This document shows, one piece after another, positions 10,656 to 22,931 of a stretch of DNA of 64,000 bases. Origin of the DNA: Prochilodus magdalenae (lineage: Eukaryota; Chordata; Actinopteri; Characiformes; Prochilodontidae); the NCBI GenBank assembly GCA_024036415.1, contig JAMWET010004078.1, forward strand, positions 310,001 through 374,000. The letters are read 5' to 3'. Under the pieces are notes generated by a model. It did not search any database and was not told the origin of the DNA. It worked only from the letters and a program-made list of their open reading frames with translations. How positions within the stretch are numbered: the first letter of the stretch is position 1; each line of letters starts with the position of its first letter. Both the position numbers and the translations under genes were made by a program.

Positions 10656-13600
10656 GTGAGTGTTTATTTAACCGTGAATAACTGGAATTATTCGCTATTT
10701 ATTGGAATATCACAGTTTTCCAGCTTGCTGTGTGACAGTTTGTGTTCCCCATCGGTCAGTGTTCGCTTTGTGCACTTCAGGGACACACAAAGGCTCGCTA
10801 AACAGAGAGTGTCTGTCTGTCCAAGCCGATTATTTTAAAGGCTCAGGTCTAGCTGGTTGCTCAAAGCTAAAACGGCCAGCTTTTCAGCCGTGTATTTGGA
10901 GGTATGACAGCGCATCTAGGCTGTAACAGGGCTATGACAGCGTGCTAGCTAGTGTCTGACGTTCGTGCACATAAAAGATTAAACCACTTGGTCTTCTGGA
11001 AGGACGAGATTACAGAGGCGCTGACAGTCATTTAAAGGCGAAGGACGGGCCGTGAGTGGCTGTGACTCGTGGTTTCGTGTTATGCGATGAGGTTTGAGGG
11101 GCAGCGGTTATATTAATATATGAGACGTACATCTGCGTGTGGAGTGGGTGAGCTCCAGCAGCAGCTCCCTCCTGATCTCAGAATTGGTTCCCCCGGTCTG
11201 TCTATCTGCGTCTGGGCTGCGTGGGATGGGAGGGGCGCCAATGCAGCTCAGCTCGACTAAACGCAAATCTACTGCTTAAAACCGCTGAATGCCGACCGGC
11301 TGCAAGCTCAGCGTGCCGTCGATTACTGAAGTAGCACAAGGCGCACGACACATTAGCATCACTGCTTATGGAAACGGGCATCTTCAGATATGTGCGCGAA
11401 CGTCTTCGGCGTGTTGAAGAGGTGAGAAATATTCTGCGCATCTCTGGAGGAGGTGGAGGTGGTGTCTGTAGCGTGGACTGCACTCATGCTTTCTCGTTTC
11501 GTCGCTCCGAGAGCGGGCAGAAATGCTGTTTCTGCTCCAGAGGAGCTGTGCTGAATGCAGGGCATGTTTGGTGGGCGTAGGTAACATTTACTGAGGTGCA
11601 TTAATGCGGATCAGAGCGTTTTTCAAGCGCACACGTGAAAGACGATGTAGACAATAATCCTGGGGGTATATATGCACGACTGCTTATCTTTTCATTTACC
11701 ATGTGGTTAATTCGTGTGTGTGTAATTCAACATCTGGGCTATTGACCTAGTCCTCATCATCTACATACCTCTAGCAGATGGACTGTTCCAGAAAGGGGGA
11801 TCACTTGATATTACCCATTACCTCATAGCTAGCTGAAATATTTGAGAGCCACAAGAAGGGTCACTAAAGGAGTCCACAGTACCCTGATTTCAACATTTCA
11901 GACACTCCTGTTACTAATCCACTAGATGTTGTTTGGCCAGAATACCTTGATGCACCCAGAGTCATGTTCTTTCCTGCAGTCACTAATAGGTTTGGGCATG
12001 GATGGCATTTGGGCTCCCTCGCCCCACCCTAACACATAATCCAGAGCTTTCGTGATGTGTCCATGCTCACTAGGGACTTCATAATAGGCATCCTGGAGCA
12101 GGCCCACACCAGGGGGAATCAGGGCACCTCCTGTTAGAGGAGTGAGCAAGGACAGCTGTGCAGCACGTTGTCCAGCGCATGCCATCATTTCATGTTATGT
12201 TTCACACTTCCAGTGAAAGCTTGTAGAAGCTGTTGGATCTGTCTTCCCAGCATCCTTATACTCTGTCTAAGTGTGATTATAAAGCCAAAGAAGTATATTG
12301 GGGGGTTGCACCTGTTTTTGGTTATTAACTGAGACAGGGTTAGACACACTGGAAATTAAGTGACTGAAATGTGCTGTGTTTACAATAAGCTTACAATTCA
12401 TGGAAGGTATTCTTAGAGGTGAAAACATCGATCCCTCCACGCTGGCTGTGTTAGTATATGTCTGCTCTATCCTTTTTCACGGTCACTGCCAAACGCACAG
12501 TGAATGGTCGTGGGATGAGCAACATTCTTCCACATGAAGGAATTTCTCTTCACCTGGTTATATAAGCACATAAGACAAGTAGACTATTAACCCCTAGAGG
12601 TCTATTCTGGTGCAAAAACATTCCCTGCTCGGTTACTTGATAGTTAAAGTCCATCTACGCTACCTTTAAACATGGTATATATTGTAGTCTGTGTGTGCAC
12701 ACTTGTTGTGCTTTTTTATGACTACTATCAGCAAATGGGCATTGCGTGCACTCTGTAGAGAAAATGCCCTGCACCAAGCCAGGGTGTAAATAGATGCTGT
12801 CCCTTTAAGAGCCAAGAGCGTGACCTGTCTAATGTGACCTCACAGACACATCTCTGTGGAATAGCTGCAGCCTTCAGTCGCTAATAAAATGTTTTCCGAG
12901 GTCTCTGAAACTGCAGGGAGGAAACGCACTGAGGCTTGCTTAAGCATTTTGTTGTGGTGGGGGCACAGTTGGTTTTTAGGAGCTGGATATCCCCTCTGCA
13001 GCCGGGTTTGTAAGTACTGCAGCTAGGATATACTTAAGATTAAACTGTGAACTGACTTCAGGCAACAAACAGAGCCGCAGCTATGGTAATGTTAGTTCTT
13101 GGCTACCATATCTCCCAAAGGGAAGGTGTTATTCTTGTTGAAGGATAGTTAAACGTCTCTGTTCAGGTAGGAAAATGTTTACTTCATTTTGCATGCATGA
13201 GGTGGTGAAAGTAATACAGGACCCAGTAAGGATGTTATGACTAGACTGGCTGCGGTCAAATGTGCACCCCGACTGCGCGACGGCTTTATTAATTTAACTC
13301 ACAGCCCAGGCTGTGGATCAAAGCCCGGATAACGGCTGTGGTGCTGGATTCGGGCACAGAGCCGTCTGATTTTCATTCCATAAATATCAGCCCCTAATTT
13401 TCAGCTCTTGTCAGCCTGTTCTATTTGCAGAGGTTGGTTAATTACACAGGACAAGAGGTTCTTTTTTCCAGACTAAGTAGTCTATCCAAATTTTGGGAGG
13501 CTTTCTTAGTGCGTTCTTGTGTTAGGATCTTGGGCGTTTCAGGAGATTTGTTTGCTGTAGTCTTTCAGGAAGGGTGGAGGACCAGGAGATGTGGGAAAAC

Positions 13601-14021
13601 GACTAGCTGGGTTGGCATTATTCATCAGAATCCAAGCGAGGCAGCGAAACCTGTATTGTCTTGTCTTCAAAGTAACTCTTTGTGGTTCTTTGTTGCTGCA
13701 GGAGAAGAGTTGGGGAATATTTCATAAAGCAGGACATACCAGATAACTTCAGCTGGGCCGCCCAGTAGGAGGGGAGCGAACAACCCCACTATTGCCTAAA
13801 TTATAGACTGAGAAATCCTGCTTTATGAAAGAATGTCCAGTACAAGTTCTCTATTTTCTCTCTGTTGTTCTAGAGAAGTCTCACTCTTTCATCTATTACT
13901 TTCTCCATACCTTGGTCTGCCATTCTTTTAGGACCATCTCTTTAGCTCAGTCTCCTTATCTGTGTCTCTCTGAATCCTACTCACTCCCTCACTCAATCTC
14001 TCTTACTTTTCTCTCCCTCAG
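10656..14021 (+). other. BAG5 intron 1
   Basis: A 3.4 kb intron with donor GTGAGT and a pyrimidine-rich acceptor ending CTCTCCCTCAG at 14021. The segment 11040-11600 is CpG-rich and holds an exon-like short frame (11368-11421). Elsewhere no gene is supported; the minus-strand frame at 11922-12188 has no recognisable product. Confidence 0.6.
11040..11600 (+). promoter_or_regulatory. CpG-rich segment in BAG5 intron 1, possible alternative promoter
   Basis: CpG dinucleotides are dense here compared with the flanking intron. Inside, an ATG at 11368 opens an 18-codon frame (METGIFRYVRERLRRVEE) ending exactly at GAG followed by GTGAGA, a good donor at 11422. Spliced to the BAG5 acceptor at 14022 it would run only six more codons to a TGA, so it could act as a 5' leader with a uORF but not as an in-frame start. 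This is an inference from composition and splice consensus only. Confidence 0.3.
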
Positions 14022-14058
14022 CCTTTTTGGGAAGCCCTTTGATGGTGGGAAACGAACA

Positions 14059-17000
14059 ATGGACCATGGCAGCCAGCAGCAGCAGCAGCAGCAGCAGACT
14101 CAGCAGATGCCGGGGCCATTCCAGGGGTTCGCTGGGCCTCAGGGTCCATATCCTGGGCAGCACCCTACCCTGGCACGACTGGACGAGCTACAGAGGGAAG
14201 TAGCCGCCCTGGGCCAGCAAGTGTGCTCTTTCAGTGGCCTGCAGAGTGACCGAGAGTACAAGCGTCTGGAGCGTGAGCTGACTCGGCTTCTGCTGGAGAT
14301 CGATCAGGTCAGGAGCTGAGATGGTAATGCGCATAAAGTAGAATGCACAACCAGTGGCCGATACTTTATTCACCGGTAAATGGGTGGTAAATTTGATTAT
14401 TACTACAGCTCTGAAATAGCAGGCGATAACTACTGCCTACTGATAATTACAGACTTATGCCTCTTTTATGCTTTTTGCTTGCACTTGCACTGGCGCATAT
14501 ATAATCATATTCTAATGCTACAGAGTAAAAATATAATTAGCGTGGACATTAGCAGTTTTAACAAAGCAACAGAACTGCAGTTTATTCAGTGTCGGAAAGA
14601 TACTGCCAGGGACCACTGATCTGAGTAGTCTCTTATTCCGGTGATGGCGGTGAGACAACTTGTTTAAACCTGCCTTAAGCTCACTGCACCTACAGTCTTA
14701 CGCAAAAGCTTGAGAACAAAGGACACTATTTGATTTCTAAGTGAAAATACAGGAAGTAGTTTACAAAGATCACACTTCATTATTATATGATGATTTATTA
14801 TTTCTCTATTTATTATTATTTATTATTTCTGATTTATTATTTTTTTCCCCAGTAGGCTGAAATTAATAGTGCTTTAAGAAATGCCGTGCTAATGTTTTTG
14901 ACTGGAAGTGTGCAAACTTTTGAATATGATTGTAAATGTGCTTTATAGTATGAACCTCATTTCAACAGCAGAAAGCGGGTAGTGTTGTTTTAGCAAAAGA
15001 GTATTTATTCATATTTAAATTTATTTAGTGCATAAAAGGGCCAACCCACATTCTGGGTTAGTGTTGGTATATTAACTATGTTGAATGATTGCCCTTAACC
15101 TTTGCCCTGCTCACTGCAATCAAGCTCCTAAAGACTACTTACACTACATTTTATAAGAACACAATAACAAATAATAATAACATAATAACACAAATGGACA
15201 AACATGAAGTTTAGCTAACCTGGGGACATCATAATTAGCTACCATATTAATTCATGTTTTTAGCTGCTTATTACATATAGTCTTCATCAAAATACAGTGC
15301 AACAGGCTGAGAGTTTTAATAATTTATGCTAACGTTACCTTGTGTCCGGTCTGCTGGACTTGGTGCATAGACTGGATGCTTTCTGCTAAGAGACTGAATT
15401 ATGTATTGCTGTGCGATTGTAGAAGGCTAGTTCAGTTTTACAGAAAACACACTGGACTGTAGTTTTTTTCCAAGCTTAAAATGATCCCAAACCTTTTTCT
15501 CCAGCCTGCCTCTTCTGTTGGGTTCCGGCTATTTTCTCTCTATTTCTCAATTTTGCAATCCATGCCACAAAGTCAAGTGTTCTTCATGTCTCAAGCTAAT
15601 AGTGACAATACCATGCGACAGTAATAAACATCTATATGGAACACTGTAGTCTGTATGTAGTTATAAGGATGAAACAAAACACTGATGCAAAGAATTTGCA
15701 GCAATGATTTTTGTAATTGAGTTTATCAAGGAATCATATTAGCCCTATGACATGGAGTGCATTATTAGTTTTCAGTGTGTGCCCAGAATAGAATCCCTGT
15801 GATAGAAGTAGTACTCTTAGACAGCTCATTTGAATGCATTGGTAAAATGCAAAGGATGTTGATCTTCAACTAGAGAATCTCACACCTTTCACACCCATAT
15901 CTGGTACTTGATCTATTTTGGCATTTTATGTCTGTGAAATGTCAGAGAATCTTTCACTGCATATGCAGGGCATTTTTAGATGGTGATGTGCTTTGTGCCA
16001 GAATGTAGTGTTTGGGAGTTTCTGTGACAGAAATCCAGGCTGGAATTTTCAGGGGAATGTAATTTCCTGTAATCTCAAACAGCAACACTGCAGAGCAGTG
16101 TGGGAGGGTCCCATTAAGTGCCAGTTGTTATTGTGTGTTTGTCACTCAGACTCAAATAAAGCCTGCAGCTTCAAGCGTCATAAAAGTGCACAGTTCTCTC
16201 AAGGTCCTTTTAAATAATAGAGTGGTTTAGCTGTTATTTAGTATATATGGAATATATGTAGCCTATAAACAAAAGAACATGCCTCTTTTATTTTGTGCAT
16301 ATGTAACTGAATTTCAGAAAATGGCATGAACTATTTTTACTGTAATGTAGTTCCTATTAAAAGCATCAACACTGCTGTATGACAGCCTTTATCAGTATCC
16401 GTTATCATGCGTTACACCAAATTGATTAATGTGTATGTACGTGTTTCTCTAAGGTGGAGACGGAAGGCCGGATAGAACTGCAGCAGGCTAGAAAGCGTGC
16501 GGCAGGGGAGGTGGAGGGACTGTTACGCTACCTGGAGGGCAATGCCACTCACCCGTCTCGACTAGCCATAGAGGAGCTGAGCAGGGAGGCGCAGAGCCTT
16601 CTGTTGGCCGGAGTGGTGGCACCATTCCGGCAGGGTCAGGCCCAGGATGCCTCGGAGAGTGGTGAAGAGCTGGTGGAGGCTGTGCAGGATGTGGCCATGC
16701 GGCTGGCCCAGGTGAAGACAGGCGGGAGCGTGCCTCTCAGAAAGGCTCGTTACCGAGCTCTCACACGGGTCTGTGCCGTGCAGGAAGTGCTGGAGGGCCG
16801 TGTGCGCATGCACACACTCGCGCTACCGTTGTCTGACGAGACCCATGAAGCCGTGCAGCGCATCAATCAAGTGATGGTGCAGGTTAGCAATGTGGGGGGT
16901 ACAGGGAAACCATTAAATATTTTTTTTACAGCTTGAAATAAAACTATGCTTAGAAAACAAGGCCAATTCTTCAAGATTTTCTGAGTCAGTGGATTGTCCA

Positions 17001-19168
17001 CCTATGTTTTTACACTTGCTTCAGTGCCAATAAACAGTCAGGTCTTGCTTTGTAAGTAAGAAAATATATTTATATAAACTTTAGCATTAATTACAATATT
17101 GATGAATTGGGTAAGCAGCTTATTTAACAGCTTGTTTTAGGTAAACTCTTATTTCATAGAGCCATATTAACAAATTTCAGTGAATAGAACAACACACTCA
17201 TATTTGTGGGCCTGAAGCAAATGTTTGGGCACTCTGCATGGTCAGTACTTAGCGACACCCCCATGTTACGGCCTGTAAAGCCAGGTATGAGTTCTGGTGG
17301 ATTTTCCTCATTACTTTCCACAAAAAGCAGCTCGTTTGAGGTTCCTTGCCAAACGTCGGATGCTGAGTTTTGTGGTGTGGACATAAGGAAGGTTTTCTAC
17401 TGCAGATTATTTGATAAAAGCCATATTTGATCAGATGTCACTGCACTGTAAAACAATGCACCACCACTGCTAAATCTTGGTGAAGGTCTATGGCAGTCAA
17501 ACAGCTGTTTTGATCTGCCTTGCTAGCAATCCTACAAGCTGTTCTCTAGCAAGTTCTTTTTGATCTCCCATACTTAAACTTGACCTTCACCATTCCTTGT
17601 AAATGGCATTTCTTAATCATATTACTAATAACTATTAATGCTAATTATTCTTAATTAAACAGCTTTGCTATCTTCTTATAGGCTTTTCCTGCTTTGTGGG
17701 AATCTGTTATTTTAATTTTTTAGAGTGCCTCTGTTTAGAGAAGTTCATGGGTGCAAATTTTTGAAGAGTCAGAGTGGCTACAAAACTTTGAAATTTGTAT
17801 CACCTGGCCGTATCCTAGTGATTATTGTGGACGAACAATAGCCCTAACATCCTATTTAAGGTCTGAAACTTGCTGACTGTTATCTCTGGGTGTCCAAACG
17901 TTTGCATGGTGCTCTCTTAATTTTTTTTAATCTTAAGTTTTTTATAAAACTTTTACATGCCACTGTACATGGAGGGGGGGCCTGGAAAGTGTAGTAATTA
18001 TGTTTGGAGTGTTCTTATTGCATTGAATCAATGACCATGTATGAAAGTTGTTCAGGTTTGATTTAATGATCCTTTAGGGACATCAACACTAGACCAAAAA
18101 AGCAAAGACTGATTGAGTGATGTTTTACAGGTGAGTGGTGCCCGATGTCAGCTGGTGGCTCTGCTGATGGGGTTGAGTGGACGTGACAGTTGTGCCCACT
18201 TGGCCCGCATCCTTACTGAGCTGCTGGTGGAACTTGATGCTCTTGATGTGTCCAGTAACACAGCAGTCAGGAACTATAGGAAACAAGTGGTGGAGGAGAT
18301 CAATGGCCTACTCAAACACATTGACCTGGAGGGAGAGGGAGATGACACTTTCAGGTAACATGCACGCACACATCTAGAGAGAGCTAGAGAGAGTGGAATA
18401 TTAAGGCTAGTGGTTTATTAAGGCTAGAGTTTAAATAATAATAAATTAAGTTAAGAAACTTGAGTCAATTTGCTACTGTTTACATTTCTAGCTTATGGTA
18501 TATTTACCACTCTGTACCACCTTACTTTAAGTCTATCATAGTACATCAGAGAGTTGTGGTCATGGCTTGAGCTAGTCATACTAAAAACTGAATTACAATA
18601 AATTTGTACTGCAGGTTTAAAGGTGATGTGATATCCTCCATTAGTACCACATTTAGTGTAGTGTAATAACTGTTGTGCTGAGCTGGTTGAGCGTGCCCAG
18701 TGTTGCAGGCAGATAGCATGTTAACAACAAGTTGTTTATGGTTCCCTGTAAATTTGAGGAAATTATGATGCCTTTGATTTTATATATCAAACCCTCAAGA
18801 AAGGTTTTGTTTTCATGCAGTCGAGATAGGATAAGCTGCTAAAGGGACCACAGCATCGGTGCAGTGAAACTTGCAATACCTGTCTTTGTGAATGCCTTAA
18901 CTACATAATTCAATAATTATGAAGAGGCACAGCATGTTATTTTTAATGCTGGAAGTTTCATATTTATAAAATAAAATCACATGATAAACATGCGTTTCAG
19001 GAAACATTGAGGCTATAGCATATTGTAATTTATTTTATTTTTTCGTGGCCAAAAAAAAATAAATAAATTACAATATGCTATAGTCTTAATATTTCCTGAA
19101 AGGCATGTTTACCATGTGATTTTATTTTATAAATATGAAACTTCCAGCATTAAAAATGAGCAGATAAC

Positions 19169-19220
<52 letters not shown>

Positions 19221-21941
19221 TACTATTATTATTAGAAGTAGTAGTAGTAGTATCCTTGAACATCAGTCATGTTCCAGGTAGCATCAGCGGATGCACTTGC
19301 ACAAATAATAATACCCAGCTTCAAACCCTGGTTTAACAATTTACCATGGTTGTTTTTATCCACTGAATAAAAGGACTGTGTTCCCAGCAGTCACAGGTCT
19401 AGATCAAGCAATATGCTAAAAAAGTTCTTCATAAGATTACTATGAACACTTGACCTCTCTAAATCTAGTATATAACCTATATACACTATATATAATAATT
19501 ATTGTATATAACAAAGCTTTTTATACTGTTTTGTACTCTGACTAATATTTTTTAAAGAGTTTTCAGAATTGCGGTGTTCTTTTATCTAGATTAAATGAAC
19601 CTCCAGGCATGACCTTTTTGCAGTAAACTGTGTGGTGACTGAGGAATACATGTATTCACAGAGACAACAACATGTTCTGTGCGACCAGAAATTATTCAAC
19701 AACCTCAGCATGCTGAGCGACCAGCAATGCCAGACATGCTGTGCCTCTTCAGCCATGCACAGTATGTTTATAAGTTGGTCTAAAGACAGCACCAGTATCT
19801 GACAGAGCTCCTGTAACGTAGTTAAATTGAGGCTAGTTCAGCAGTGTTTAACTCCCACATATTAAACTTCATGGTGTGTTTCTGAGCAGCTCTCTGGTAT
19901 GTATGAGTTAATTGGCTTGAACAAACCGACAGAAAAGTTACTTTTTGTTTTACAGTGGAGTATAACATTTATGTAGAATATGAGAGAGAGTCACTGAGCG
20001 GATTCTCCAGTGGTGAGGTCACAGCATTCGGAGACTAGTTTAATTACAGGGCTTTGTTAGATAACAAAGCATTACATCTTATGAAGGCTTTAGGGAGTTG
20101 AGAGTGTAGCTTGCAGTGCATTTAGAGTGTAGATTTTCACACTAAATGTTTGTTGTTGAAGTAGCCTGTGTACCTTGTACATCTAGGTGTAGTGTAGGTA
20201 TGTGGAAGACATGGTTGTGTACATGTTGAAGATGGAGAGGTTGAAGGTGATTTATTTGACATAAAATGTTATTATACTTCTTAAAATACTATTTAAGATC
20301 TGATAGCAATCAATTAAATGTGCTGACAAAAAAAGGAAATAACCTGCCCACATGGAAGGCACAGGAAATTACAAGGCTACCCACAACAGCTTGCACTGCT
20401 ATACAAAGAAAGAAAAAAAGAACACAAGAAAGTTGGATAAAGTAAGAGGATAAACCAGAGCGAACATGGTGGCTCTCCTAAGGTGGTAGAAGCTGGGGGA
20501 ATCTGGAAAGCTACACCAATGTTGCTATTATCTTTTTTGTTTTGTGTAGTGAAAAGATTTTTTGTTTTTCTAAAGTATGTGGTCAGCATAGCTGGGTACC
20601 CATGTAAAGACCAACACTAATATTTTCTAAGCTATAGATATAGCCAGCTATGTCTGTCTTGTATGTAATCAGTGTGTGTGTGTGTGTGTGTGCGTGAGTT
20701 CTACAGGATATTTATCTTATGTTAGTCTATATTTGTTTTGAATGGGAGGTGATGTACCTACGTTGCCTATTTATTTTATTGTGTGCATACATGAGACCAC
20801 CTCACACCCATATATCCATCTATGTGGACCTCTCTCCAACTCTTTTTGTCATTAATATTGTGCATTGTGTGTTTGGGGAGTTGGTTTTTTTTTTTTTTTT
20901 TTTTTAATATATTTTAACAAAATTGCACAGGTGTTTACACTTCCTGGTCAAAATGATCTACTCCAGCTTTAGGTTTAAGTTATCAAATTTATTGGGATCA
21001 GTTTGATATAGCAACTATTTAGAAGTACACAGTCAAGTCGCTTTATTATTACTTCCTACTTTCAATGGTGGCGGCACATAGCTCTTGAAGAAAGCCATGT
21101 TTTCGCTCATGGTTATGAATTCGTCTTTGAAGTTCTCATACGCCTATACATGCAGATTGTCTTCTAGCAAGACAATGTGACATGTCATATGGCTTGAAAT
21201 ATCTGATGCTGGTTGGAATAGCATGACAGAGTTTCGAGTATTACCCTGGCCCCCTAATTCCTCAGACTTGAACCAAGTTGAGCATCTGGGTTCACCTCGA
21301 TCGTCAAGTCACTGCACACAGGTCTTACTCTGGTTAGTAACATAATAATGTGACTCGACTGAGTATTCGCAGATTTTTCCAGCAAATGGTAAAGCTTTCA
21401 TTTTTTTCCATCCAGGTATGACTTGGCGCAAAACGACTCCATCCGTGAGATTGAGGGTATCCGAGGACGTGTCTCTGTGCTGCGGGCGGAGGTCCTGCGG
21501 CAGGGTGTGGCAGGGCAGGGGGCGGAGCTGCAGAGTCTTCTGACTCATCTGGACCAAGTGGACACGGGGCGGAACCCCTGCATCAGGGAAGCACGGCGAC
21601 GTGCTGTGCTAGAGATCCAGGCTGTCATTACATACCTGGACCTCTGGGAAGCTCTCGGGCGCCGTAATCCTAGTCCAGATGAACCTCCGCCTCATGCGGC
21701 TGTGTGGCGTGTTCTAGCCAGCTTGTCCGACTTGCAGGCCCAAGTTCTAGGCTTTGACGGTAAGAGAGCTGACAAGAGCTACATGGTGCTTGAGGAGTTG
21801 CTCACCAAACAACTGCTGGCTCTGGATGCCGTGGACCCTCAGGGGGACCAGAGAACCAAAACTGCCCGTAAACAAGCAGTCAAATATGCCCAGAACATCC
21901 TCAGCTACCTGGACATGAAGACAGACGAGTGGGAATACTGA
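14059..21941 (+). CDS. bag5: BAG family molecular chaperone regulator 5 (BAG5)
   Basis: BAG5 is a cytosolic Hsp70 nucleotide-exchange co-chaperone, also reported to inhibit Hsp70 and parkin. Coding exons are 14059-14307, 16454-16882, 18131-18354 and 21416-21941, all with GT/AG junctions, giving 475 aa (human 447). The start MDHGS aligns with human MDMGN and has A at -3 and G at +4. Residues 6-13 are eight glutamines, followed by a Gly/Pro/Gln-rich linker to about residue 36, absent in human. Five helical repeats follow, roughly at 38-112, 118-210, 215-295, 305-385 and 394-467. Conserved stretches include [31 protein letters not shown] and [18 protein letters not shown], and the protein ends TDEWEY, like human SDEWEY. 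Exon 1 at 10500-10655 is untranslated unless the ATG at 10633 is used. Identity is secure. Confidence 0.96.
14074..14097 (+). repeat. (CAG)8 encoding a polyglutamine tract in BAG5
   Basis: Eight uninterrupted CAG codons give Q6-Q13, then ACT and two more CAG codons. A pure trinucleotide run is expected to be length-polymorphic. Confidence 0.97.
14308..16453 (+). other. BAG5 intron 2
   Basis: Donor GTCAGG, acceptor CTCTAAG. A probable nonautonomous DNA element lies at about 14690-14940, with ends TACAGTCTTACGCAAAAGC and CAAACTTTTGAATATGATTGT facing each other. No coding sequence is supported; the frame 15993-16217 (+) is not recognisable. Confidence 0.6.
16883..18130 (+). other. BAG5 intron 3 with decayed DNA transposon
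   Basis: Donor GTTAGC, acceptor TTTTACAG. Between about 17205 and 17925 lies a decayed element with inverted ends (CAAATGTTTGGGCACTC on the left, GTGTCCAAACGTTTGCATGG on the right), typical of teleost Tc1/mariner-type elements. No intact transposase frame remains. Confidence 0.6.
18939..19157. repeat. Long near-perfect inverted repeat
   Basis: The left arm (about 18939-19044) starts ATTTTTAATGCTGGAAG and the right arm (about 19051-19157) ends with its complement, CTTCCAGCATTAAAAAT. The arms of about 105 bases match with a few mismatches and indels around a loop of about 7 bases (CGTGGCC). It may be a foldback MITE; transcription of BAG5 would produce a long RNA hairpin. Confidence 0.9.
19168..19239. 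repeat. (TTA)n microsatellite
   Basis: More than 20 TTA/TAT units abutting the right arm of the inverted repeat, with ACTATT interruptions at the 3' end. Confidence 0.95.
20672..20692. repeat. (GT)n microsatellite
   Basis: About ten GT units in BAG5 intron 4. Confidence 0.9.
21150..21310 (+). pseudogene. Tc1/mariner-like transposase fragment
   Basis: The plus strand encodes a broken trace of the transposase motif region: TCTAGCAAGACAATGTGAC (S-S-K-T-M or, in another frame, Q-D-N-V) and then [14 protein letters not shown], corresponding to the family pattern W-P-x-x-S-P-D-L-N-P-I-E-H. Stop codons and frameshifts separate the parts. Confidence 0.6.
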
Positions 21942-22079
21942 GGAAGAAAGGAGAATAGTACAGAATATTGGAATTATTTGCCTGGGAAAAAAAAAAAAGT
22001 GCTTTGAAAACGTTTTTGTGCCTAGTTTATGGTCTGATGGAAAGGACAAGAGCAGTAGTGTAAACCTTGGTCACAAACA

Positions 22080-22085
22080 AATAAA
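22080..22085 (+). terminator. BAG5 polyadenylation signal AATAAA
   Basis: A canonical AATAAA 139 bases after the BAG5 stop codon, giving a 3' UTR of roughly 160 bases. Confidence 0.65.
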
Positions 22086-22931
22086 AAAAGTGTAGTTTGT
22101 ATATAAGAGACTTTGCCCTGGACAGTAGAACGTTTTCCCCAACATGCACTGCAGTTGCTGCTTTTAATTCTGTCTGGGTATCACCCTCGTAGTTGTTTCT
22201 GAAACAGCAGTTTTGTTCAATACATTTGTCTGCAAGCAAACAAACATACACAGCATTCAAGTGTTATTGTTACGATTCCAACCCCATGATGTTCTTCTGC
22301 GCTTCTAGAAGTTTCTCCTTTTCATAGTTCAACTTGTGCTGTTGATAGATGTGGTGTGGTGCTAAACCCTGTTTTGCTGCCAAAAACCCTGCTTCCTGAC
22401 GGACCATTTGCCTGTGTGGAGCTTCTCGTAACTGGGAGGAGGTTCAGATGCAGTCCTTACTCAGTATAGATACAACACCAGACTGTAGACATACCTACAC
22501 AGAACATAACTACACAGTACTTCCATAACTCGCCTCACTAGTGTGGTGGCGCATAACTACATGATTTATACAAAACAGACGGTTCGTATTTAAACTCTGT
22601 GGATTTAATTTGCTGATCTGAATGAGTCTAGAGATCTCTCACAAACCAAGGTTTAGTCCCAGTCATTACGACCCAATATGAACACTAAGTCAAGATAAGA
22701 CAAACTTTTTTCATTCTCCCTGTGTTTCTTGTGTTCAGTTTTTTTGTTTTTACTATTTTTAAGCTCACATTGACGAAAGGTATGGAGAATGCTGTGTGGG
22801 AGAAATTTGGGAAGCTTTTTGTTCCCATGAAGAGTGGAGTGGGAGTGGAGCAAGCAGGCCCTGAGGTCTGTTAAAACAAGATTAGTTGGAGAAAATCAAT
22901 TCTCCAACTCAACACCCAAGCTGTCTTCTGT

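Larger units (their letters stand above)
18355..21415 (+). other. BAG5 intron 4
   Basis: Donor GTAACA, acceptor TTCCATCCAG at 21415. It contains a long inverted repeat (18939-19157), a TTA microsatellite (19168-19239), a TG repeat (20672-20692), a T run (20885-20905) and a Tc1-like transposase fragment (21150-21310). No coding exon is supported. Confidence 0.6.

Noticed and set aside
11922..12188. 88-codon minus-strand frame in BAG5 intron 1
   Set aside because: No recognisable domain, no splice sites, and antisense to the gene.
13825..14058. In-frame extension upstream of the BAG5 MDHGS start within 13825-14319
   Set aside because: It is CT-rich intron sequence leading to the acceptor at 14021, not exon.
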